5,332 nt of DNA, taken from NCBI GenBank assembly GCA_964399665.1, contig CAYNSI010000149.1, forward strand, positions 1 through 5,332, given 5' to 3'. Both the position numbers and the translations under genes were made by a program. This DNA is from Avisuccinivibrio_A sp964399665. GTDB taxonomy: Bacteria; Pseudomonadota; Gammaproteobacteria; Enterobacterales; Succinivibrionaceae. The notes below the pieces were generated by a model. That model ran no database searches, was not told the DNA's origin, and saw only the letters and a list, made by a program, of their open reading frames with translations. This document shows positions 1 through 3,821 of the stretch, piece after piece (position 1 is the first letter of the stretch; each line of letters starts with the position of its first letter).

Positions 1-359
1 GACAACTGGGTAACTTCTTCCTGAAGGGACTGACGGTCAGCTGCAGTATTGGTACCATTTGCAGATTGTACTGCCAGGGTACGGATACGCTGCAGCATGG
101 TGGTCATCTCTTCCATGGCTCCTTCTATGGTCTGGGCCATGGCAATTCCGTCATTGGCATTACGGTTGCCCTGATTAAGGCCGTTAATCTGCGAGGTCAT
201 GCGGTTGGAAATCTGCAAACCTGCGGCATCATCCTTGGCAGAATTGATCCTAAGACCGGATGACAGGCGCTGGTAGGTGGTGTTAAGCGAAATGGTCGCA
301 TTGTTCAGCATACGCTGAGAGTTTAATGATGAAGTATTTGTTTGTACATAAAGAGCCAT
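1..359 (-). CDS. Flagellin, N-terminal part (gene runs off the left edge)
   Basis: Flagellin is the subunit of the flagellar filament, exported through the flagellar type III apparatus. The visible 119 codons start MALYVQTNTSSLNSQ and carry the conserved D0/D1 N-terminal helix: RLSSGLRINSAKDDAAG at residues 31-47, LQISNRMTSQINGLNQG at 48-64, NANDGIAMAQTIEGAMEE at 67-84 and RIRTLAVQSANGTNTAADRQ at 91-110. All positions that I know as strongly conserved are intact. The start is the ATG at 359, preceded by AAGGAG at 374-369 with a 9-nt gap. The centre and C-terminus lie outside the window. It is close to the downstream copy at 2897-3439, which runs in the same orientation. A 56-nt hairpin and an SD-pairing hairpin in the leader suggest post-transcriptional control. 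The N-terminus looks Vibrio/Aeromonas-like (family knowledge). Identification is secure; which flagellin paralogue it is cannot be told from the sequence. Confidence 0.95.
   Translation of the reverse strand, partial: MALYVQTNTSSLNSQRMLNNATISLNTTYQRLSSGLRINSAKDDAAGLQISNRMTSQINGLNQGNRNANDGIAMAQTIEGAMEEMTTMLQRIRTLAVQSANGTNTAADRQSLQEEVTQL
1..359 (-). repeat. Direct repeat copy A (flagellin 5' coding region)
   Basis: This copy aligns base for base with 3078-3439, apart from one 3-nt codon insertion in the other copy. Both are in the same orientation, about 3.08 kb apart. The encoded proteins share about 100 of 119 residues. From residue 60 onward only three substitutions are seen (M85I, L89M, E114K). 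Confidence 0.85.
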
Positions 360-368
360 TTTGATTAT

Positions 369-392
369 CTCCTTAAAATCTCCCTAAAGGAG
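369..392 (-). promoter_or_regulatory. Shine-Dalgarno hairpin in the flagellin leader
   Basis: Read on the minus strand, CTCCTT (392-387) pairs perfectly with the Shine-Dalgarno AAGGAG (374-369) across a 12-nt loop. This can hide the ribosome binding site of the flagellin at 1-359. The loop carries a GGA triplet (AGGGAG) and the SD itself carries another, as in leaders bound by the RNA-binding protein CsrA. The pairing is seen in the sequence; a regulatory role is inferred. Confidence 0.45.
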
Positions 393-398
393 TTACCT

Positions 399-454
399 GT
401 CAAACCAGCTCTTAAGCCTAAAAGTTCTCTCCTCTTTTAAGGCTTCTGTTTGAC
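399..454 (-). promoter_or_regulatory. Long imperfect hairpin in the flagellin 5' leader
   Basis: This 56-nt inverted repeat lies between the promoter-like element and the SD hairpin. The outer stem is GTCAAAC/GTTTGAC (454-448 with 405-399). The inner stem is AAGCCTTAAAAG (445-434) with CTTTTAGGCTT (424-414), one base bulged, and an uneven internal loop (2 versus 8 nt) separates the stems. The apical loop is AGGAGAGAA, again showing a GGA triplet. No U tract follows on the minus strand, so it is not an intrinsic terminator. It is probably a leader structure affecting stability or translation of the flagellin mRNA. Confidence 0.5.
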
Positions 455-466
455 TTTGCCCTTTTT

Positions 467-484
467 ATGAAATAAACATGCCAA
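467..484 (-). promoter_or_regulatory. Sigma-54-like promoter element of the left flagellin
   Basis: The minus strand reads TTGGCATGTTTATTTCAT. It resembles the sigma-54 (RpoN) -24/-12 consensus TTGGCACG-N4-TTGC, except that the -12 GC is TC. The spacing from GG to that dinucleotide is the required ten bases. The same element occurs upstream of the other flagellin (3497-3514) with 16 of 18 bases identical, although the surrounding intergenic DNA differs. Polar flagellins of Vibrio are known RpoN/FlrC targets, which fits. A sigma-28 reading (TAAA-N15-GCCGATAA) fits poorly. Confidence 0.45.
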
Positions 485-776
485 CTTTATGCTAAGTTTT
501 TAGCCATGATGCAACATGTTGATTATAAATGTGTTTTTAAAGTAACTTTTAAAATGATTGTTTTTCTGAACCGGAAAATAATTTGTTATTTGGGGCATTT
601 TTTGCCACATAAAAACAAGCTGCCACTGCCTGTGATTTTCCCCGTTTAAGCAGCCATATCCTATCTATTACTGGCTCAAATCTATTTAAAGTCCTAACTT
701 TTGGATGTAGTAAATCTTTTGCATAACGCTTACTTGGTAAAATGTGTATGTGTTAGGTTTGTTAGCTGAATTTTTC
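485..776. other. AT-rich divergent intergenic region
   Basis: There is no coding sequence or RNA gene that I can support here. The stretch lies between the left flagellin promoter and the exported FGE-flavodoxin gene and must hold the operon promoter. A TAAAAT hexamer at 738-743 could be a -10, but the nearest -35-like hexamers (TTTTGC at 717, TTGCAT at 719) sit 15 and 13 bases upstream, too close for a standard site, so I do not call a promoter. A short inverted repeat GGCA-TTTTT-TGCC is at 594-606. No longer repeat was seen. Confidence 0.5.
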
Positions 777-781
777 AGGAG
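777..781 (+). promoter_or_regulatory. Ribosome binding site fixing the GTG start
   Basis: AGGAG lies six bases before the GTG at 788. It supports that non-ATG start over downstream ATG codons, which would remove the signal peptide. Confidence 0.75.
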
Positions 782-787
782 TTACAG

Positions 788-2191
788 GTGTTAAAAAGGT
801 ATTCGTTTGTAGGCGGAGTTCTCTTGGCAGCATTAAGTTTGCATGATGTAGCCGCACAAGAGGTAACTGATGGTTTTATCCTTATTGAAGGCGGCGATTT
901 TTACATGGGTTCTCCTGAAGATGAGAGACAAAGAGCTTCTGATGAAGAGCGCCATAAAGTCACTATAGCCTCTTTTTACGTAGATCCTTATGAGGTGACA
1001 CAAAAAGACTATGAAGCTGTAATGGGCAGTAATCCAAGCTTTTTTAAGGGCGAAAACAGGCCTGTAGAAAATGTCTCTTGGTTTGATGCAATCGAGTACT
1101 GTAATCGTCTCAGTAAGATTTCAGGACTTACAGAAGTATACCGAATAACTGACAATAGCGTGATTTTCAACCGAAAGGCCGATGGCTATAGGCTTCTTAC
1201 CGAAGCAGAATGGGAATATATCGCAAGAGCAGGAACTGATTCAGTATACTATTTTGGCAATCAGGTGCATTCGGATCTTGTAAATTTTGAGGGCAGCTAT
1301 CCATATCTTATTGAAGAGAATTACGTGCATCGTCAGGACAGCACAGTAAGGACAAGTGCCTATCGGGCAGAAACTATTAATGTCGATGAGCTGCCTCCTA
1401 ACCCTTGGGGTCTTTACAATATTTTGGGCAATGTCTCAGAGTGGGTATTTGACTACTATGAGCCTTTTACTTCCCTGGAGGCAAGCAATCCTGCAGGTCC
1501 TGGGCAAGGTACTTTAAGGGTCAATCGCGGTGGTGCTTACAATGATTTTGGTAAACATTTAAGAGCTTCGTATCGTTCCGCAGCAAATCCTAACATCAAA
1601 GATCAGAATACCGGCTTTAGGATTTGTCGTAATGCAGCACCACAGGAAGGAGAGATCATAACTTCACCCTCGTTTACTTTACCAATGCCGGATAAACCGC
1701 GCATCTTGACTGCCTATTTTTCATGGTCTGGTAATACAAAAAGCGCAGCATTACTATTAGCTCAAAAGACTGGTGCTGATGTAGTGGAGATCACTATGCA
1801 AACACCATATCGCGGCAATATTTATGATGTTTCTCAAAAAGATCTTAATGCCGCAGCTCGTCCCAAAATTAACCTGTCTTTACCTCTTGAGACTTTGGAT
1901 AATTACGATGTAATTCTTCTGGGTTTTCCTACTTGGTGGGCTACGCTGCCAATGCCTATGATGACATTTTTAGAGTCTTTTGATTTTAAAGGTAAACTTG
2001 TATTGCCCTTTAGCTCTCATGGCGGTACAAGGTTGGGAGATAGTACCTCAGACTTGGCAAAAGAGATCCCCAATGCAGTAGTAATGCAGCCTTTTGAGTT
2101 TTACTACTCTGGTGGAAGGAGCCTTAGCGAAGAATTATCTGCTTGGTTGGAGTTAAATGGCATCAAAGGATTTGGCAGGAGCCCTAATTGA
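788..2191 (+). CDS. Exported FGE/SUMF1-like domain fused to a flavodoxin domain
   Basis: A 467-aa protein of two domains. Residues 1-23 form a signal peptide (KR near the start, hydrophobic 8-18, VAA|Q cleavage), so it should act in the periplasm or at the cell surface. Residues 30-282 are an FGE-sulfatase / SUMF1-type fold: GGDFYMGS at 35-42, YEVTQKDYEAVMG at 68-80, RPVENVSWFDAIEYCNRLS at 91-109, YRLLTEAEWEYIARAGT at 134-150, NPWGLYNILGNVSEWV at 205-220, RGGAY at 247-251 and TGFRICR at 275-281. The catalytic copper-binding cysteine pair of true FGE is absent (LRASYRS region, 258-264), so sulfatase maturation is unlikely. After a proline-containing linker, residues 303-460 are a Flavodoxin_4-like domain: FMN phosphate loop SWSGNT at 312-317, GFPTWWATLPMPMMTFLESF at 379-398 and SSHGGTRLG at 409-417. 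The flavodoxin half has no cysteine. The substrate is unknown. The gene overlaps the next gene by four bases, so the two products probably act together. Alternatively the FGE module may be only a binding scaffold of the C-type-lectin-like fold. Domain calls are firm; the function is inferred. Confidence 0.88.
   Translation: MLKRYSFVGGVLLAALSLHDVAAQEVTDGFILIEGGDFYMGSPEDERQRASDEERHKVTIASFYVDPYEVTQKDYEAVMGSNPSFFKGENRPVENVSWFDAIEYCNRLSKISGLTEVYRITDNSVIFNRKADGYRLLTEAEWEYIARAGTDSVYYFGNQVHSDLVNFEGSYPYLIEENYVHRQDSTVRTSAYRAETINVDELPPNPWGLYNILGNVSEWVFDYYEPFTSLEASNPAGPGQGTLRVNRGGAYNDFGKHLRASYRSAANPNIKDQNTGFRICRNAAPQEGEIITSPSFTLPMPDKPRILTAYFSWSGNTKSAALLLAQKTGADVVEITMQTPYRGNIYDVSQKDLNAAARPKINLSLPLETLDNYDVILLGFPTWWATLPMPMMTFLESFDFKGKLVLPFSSHGGTRLGDSTSDLAKEIPNAVVMQPFEFYYSGGRSLSEELSAWLELNGIKGFGRSPN
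2177..2181 (+). promoter_or_regulatory. Ribosome binding site fixing a TTG start
   Basis: AGGAG sits six bases before the TTG at 2188, inside the last codons of the upstream gene. The TTGA overlap (start TTG, stop TGA) points to translational coupling of the two products. Confidence 0.7.
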
Positions 2192-2874
2192 GGATAAAGC
2201 GCAGGATTAAAATCCTTGTGGATGTAGCAGCCGGCGGCTCTTTCCTATATCTTCTAAGCTATCACCCAGGGCAGGGGGTATTTTTTCATGGTATTTTAGG
2301 ACTTTGTTTTGTACTTTTAATTATTGTTCATCAGCTCTTTAATTTAAGGTGGTACAAGGGAATTTTCAAAGGCGCTTACACCATACGACGAAGTCTTAAC
2401 ACCTTGATAAATGCAGGGCTTTTAATGTCCCTATTTGTTATGATACTAAGTGCCTATTTCATATCAGGACTGGCTTTTGATTTTGCTTTTTTACCAGTTG
2501 AGATGAAATACCATATGATCCATTCTTTTTCAGCAGCCTGGCTTTTTGTGTTCATTTGTTTGCATCTTGGCTGGCATTTACAAGGCGTTCTTAACCGCTT
2601 AACAATGAAGTTTGGCACAAGGTACTGGTTTTTTGGAGTTTGGTTTGGAAAAGCAGTGATCTTTGTTGCAGGAATGACACTTTTGGTCCTAAGTCCGCTT
2701 AAAGATCAGCTTTGTTTTCTTCAAGTTCCCAAATCAACCTTGGCAACCTGGGAGTTTTTACTCATGTACGTGCCCATAGGAGCCGCATTGTGTCTAATAC
2801 CGCACTTTTTTCTTACCCTTGAGCAGATAGTCAAAAAAAAGGGCCGGAGATCTCTCCCCGGCCAAATGAGCTGA
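2188..2874 (+). CDS. DUF4405-like membrane cytochrome b-type protein
   Basis: A 228-aa inner-membrane protein with about six hydrophobic helices: roughly 10-25, 33-51, 74-98, 112-130, 150-168 and 188-209. Basic loops at the N-terminus, 52-69, 131-146 and the C-terminus (KKKGRR) place both ends in the cytoplasm. Helix 2 carries H34 and H48, and helix 4 carries H112 and H126. Each pair is 14 residues apart, and the predicted topology puts H34/H112 on the periplasmic side and H48/H126 on the cytoplasmic side. That is the ligand geometry of two stacked b haems, as in cytochrome b of the bc1 complex. The overall pattern resembles DUF4405 proteins, which I recall often lie beside flavodoxin genes. 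It starts at TTG overlapping the stop of the exported flavodoxin gene, so the likely role is passing electrons from quinol to that partner (inference). Its last codons overlap the terminator of the convergent flagellin. Family assignment is from memory; the membrane topology and histidines are seen. Confidence 0.78.
   Translation: MRIKRRIKILVDVAAGGSFLYLLSYHPGQGVFFHGILGLCFVLLIIVHQLFNLRWYKGIFKGAYTIRRSLNTLINAGLLMSLFVMILSAYFISGLAFDFAFLPVEMKYHMIHSFSAAWLFVFICLHLGWHLQGVLNRLTMKFGTRYWFFGVWFGKAVIFVAGMTLLVLSPLKDQLCFLQVPKSTLATWEFLLMYVPIGAALCLIPHFFLTLEQIVKKKGRRSLPGQMS
2833..2863 (-). terminator. Intrinsic terminator of the short flagellin, inside the neighbour's 3' end
   Basis: On the minus strand a GC-rich stem (GGCCGG paired with CCGGCC, 2863-2858 with 2847-2842, plus two inner pairs after one mismatch) is followed directly by eight T (2840-2833). 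It lies 33 nt past the stop of the flagellin at 2897-3439. On the plus strand the hairpin has A's before it and no T tract after it, so it should not end the operon transcript. The whole element is within the coding sequence of the membrane protein. Confidence 0.8.
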
Positions 2875-2896
2875 ACGCTCAGGAGAGAAATCGACA

Positions 2897-3439
2897 CTAA
2901 CTTTGCAGTAAAGTAAGAGCTATTTCAGGTCTTTGATTGGTCTGGGTCAATCTTGTGATTGAAGCCTGTTTAATAATGGACTGTGAGGTCAAATTCGCAG
3001 TCTCTTCAGTACAGCCGGCATCGCGGATCTTAGATCTGGCATCTGATACATTCTCGGCAATACGGGCAATTTCCTGTGATAACTGGGTTACTTCCTTCTG
3101 GAGAGACTGACGGTCTGCTGCAGTATTGGTGCCATTTGCAGATTGAACTGCCAGGGTACGAATACGCTGCATCATGGTGGTTATCTCTTCCATGGCTCCT
3201 TCTATAGTCTGTGCCATGGCAATACCGTCATTGGCATTACGGTTGCCCTGATTAAGGCCGCTTCTTATCTGCGAGGTCATGCGGTTGGAAATCTGCAGTG
3301 CTGCGGCATCATCCTTGGCAGAGTTGAGCCTAAGACCGAATGACAGGTACTGGTAGGCGGTATCAAGAGAAAGGGTGGCACTTGCCAAATTGCGCTGGGC
3401 AGTAAGTGAAGTAATATTGGTATTGACATAAAGTGCCAT
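2897..3439 (-). CDS. Short flagellin paralogue lacking the central region
   Basis: A 180-aa flagellin-like protein. Residues 1-126 match the N-terminal D0/D1 half of the flagellin at 1-359. Residues from about 127 onward (AENVSDARSKIRDAG, then EETANLTSQSIIKQA) jump straight into the last part of the C-terminal flagellin domain and end ALTLLQS. Family members usually have 270-500 residues; here the variable D2/D3 region and parts of both D1 halves are gone. Odd substitutions occur at normally conserved sites: R31 to Y, S34 to F, G47 to A, an extra residue near 59-60, and a cysteine at 143 where filaments rarely have one. The frame is open to TAG. The start is the ATG at 3439, with AGGAG at 3452-3448 and an 8-nt gap; an in-frame ATG at 3514 is rejected. 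It has its own promoter-like element and terminator. It may be a minor or mini-flagellin or an early-decay paralogue; I cannot decide between these. Confidence 0.85.
   Translation of the reverse strand: MALYVNTNITSLTAQRNLASATLSLDTAYQYLSFGLRLNSAKDDAAALQISNRMTSQIRSGLNQGNRNANDGIAMAQTIEGAMEEITTMMQRIRTLAVQSANGTNTAADRQSLQKEVTQLSQEIARIAENVSDARSKIRDAGCTEETANLTSQSIIKQASITRLTQTNQRPEIALTLLQS
3078..3439 (-). repeat. Direct repeat copy B (flagellin 5' coding region)
   Basis: Partner of the repeat at 1-359. Similarity starts at the shared ATG and runs to the window edge of copy A. The leaders differ apart from the promoter-like element. Differences cluster in the first 60 codons, so the later part may have been homogenised by gene conversion or held by selection. 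Confidence 0.85.
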
Positions 3440-3483
3440 GACTCTGTCTCCTGAGTTTAAGCCCCAAAGAGTTTTTATATTTG

Positions 3484-3498
3484 ATCGGGGTTCCCGAT
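3484..3498 (-). repeat. Perfect short hairpin at the predicted flagellin transcript start
   Basis: ATCGGG and CCCGAT form a perfect 6-bp stem with a 3-nt loop, overlapping the end of the promoter-like element at 3497-3514. It lies where transcription of the short flagellin would begin. No T tract follows it on the minus strand, so it is not a terminator in that direction. It could be an mRNA 5' stabilising stem or a protein site; this is unproven. Confidence 0.4.
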
Positions 3499-3514
3499 GA
3501 AAAAAATATGCCAA
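3497..3514 (-). promoter_or_regulatory. Sigma-54-like promoter element of the short flagellin
   Basis: The minus strand reads TTGGCATATTTTTTTCAT, identical at 16 of 18 bases to the element at 467-484; the similarity extends upstream as TAAA-N-TTGGCAT. It lies 58 bp before the ATG. The -24 part is good and the -12 GC is TC. Its conservation in otherwise different leaders is the main argument that it is functional. Confidence 0.45.
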
Positions 3515-3537
3515 ATTTAAAAATAACCTGACGTAGC

Positions 3538-3665
3538 GCAGGATCTTAAGTTAATACTCCAAAGTTAAAGCAGGATAAGGAAGCGGCCTTGGAGTCAGGC
3601 GCGGTAATTTTTGCCGCCTTAAGCTGTATGCAGCCATAAGATCCTGCTTTGCGCAGCATAACTTT
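3538..3665 (+). repeat. Structured inverted repeat upstream of the aldehyde dehydrogenase
   Basis: GCAGGATCTTA (3538-3548) is perfectly complementary to TAAGATCCTGC (3637-3647). A second left arm, AAAGCAGGAT (3567-3576), pairs with ATCCTGCTTT (3641-3650), and AAAGTTA (3561-3567) pairs with TAACTTT (3659-3665). The right arm therefore has two mutually exclusive partners. Between the arms are smaller hairpins: GCGG...CCGC at 3601-3617 (about 7 bp with A-T and one G-T pairs) and GCTG/CAGC at 3623-3634. Eight T at 3703-3710 follow, but with no strong stem directly before them. It may be a regulatory leader or a small mobile (MITE-like) element; no target duplication is visible. Confidence 0.5.
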
Positions 3666-3809
3666 AAAGTGAGCCGTCCCTGCAGATGTGAGGTGGATCA
3701 GATTTTTTTTAAAGATTTACCCTTAGTTGCAAGAGTTTTTCATCTTCTCTTGAGTGAGAGCAAATTTATTATTACTTTAGGATTTGATTGTGATACCGCT
3801 CGTAATATC
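3666..3809 (+). other. Upstream region of the aldehyde dehydrogenase gene
   Basis: An AT-rich stretch with no supported gene, although the dehydrogenase frame stays open through it from GTG at 3669. TATTAT at 3767-3772 matches a -10 box in five of six bases but has no good -35 at the usual spacing. TTGAGT at 3750-3755 is -35-like, but 17 bases on there is only TACTTT. The promoter is therefore not assigned. Confidence 0.35.
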
Positions 3810-3815
3810 AGGAGG
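3810..3815 (+). promoter_or_regulatory. Ribosome binding site fixing the dehydrogenase start
   Basis: AGGAGG lies six bases before the ATG at 3822. It sets the start there and not at the in-frame GTG at 3669, which would add 51 residues with no family counterpart. Confidence 0.85.
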
Positions 3816-3821
3816 ACGCAA

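Noticed and set aside
66..263. Plus-strand ORF antisense to the left flagellin, with a similar ORF at 3143-3343
   Set aside because: The two resemble each other only because the flagellin copies on the other strand are repeats. There is no ribosome binding site of note, and the flagellin frame explains the conservation.
788..826. Twin-arginine signal in the FGE-flavodoxin
   Set aside because: Only KR followed by YSF is present; the phenylalanine is one position off and there is no second arginine, so a Sec signal is the better call, although Tat export is not excluded.
2842..2863. Terminator for the plus-strand operon
   Set aside because: The stem is strong, but no T tract follows it on the plus strand and it lies before the stop codon.
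3440..3514. N-terminal extension of the short flagellin from ATG at 3514
   Set aside because: Flagellins begin MALYV-like, and this start has its own AGGAG. The extension would translate through the promoter-like element and hairpin.
3669..3821. N-terminal extension of the dehydrogenase from GTG at 3669
   Set aside because: A strong AGGAGG sits before the ATG at 3822, and the family alignment starts there. The extra 51 residues resemble no ALDH and overlap the structured upstream region.
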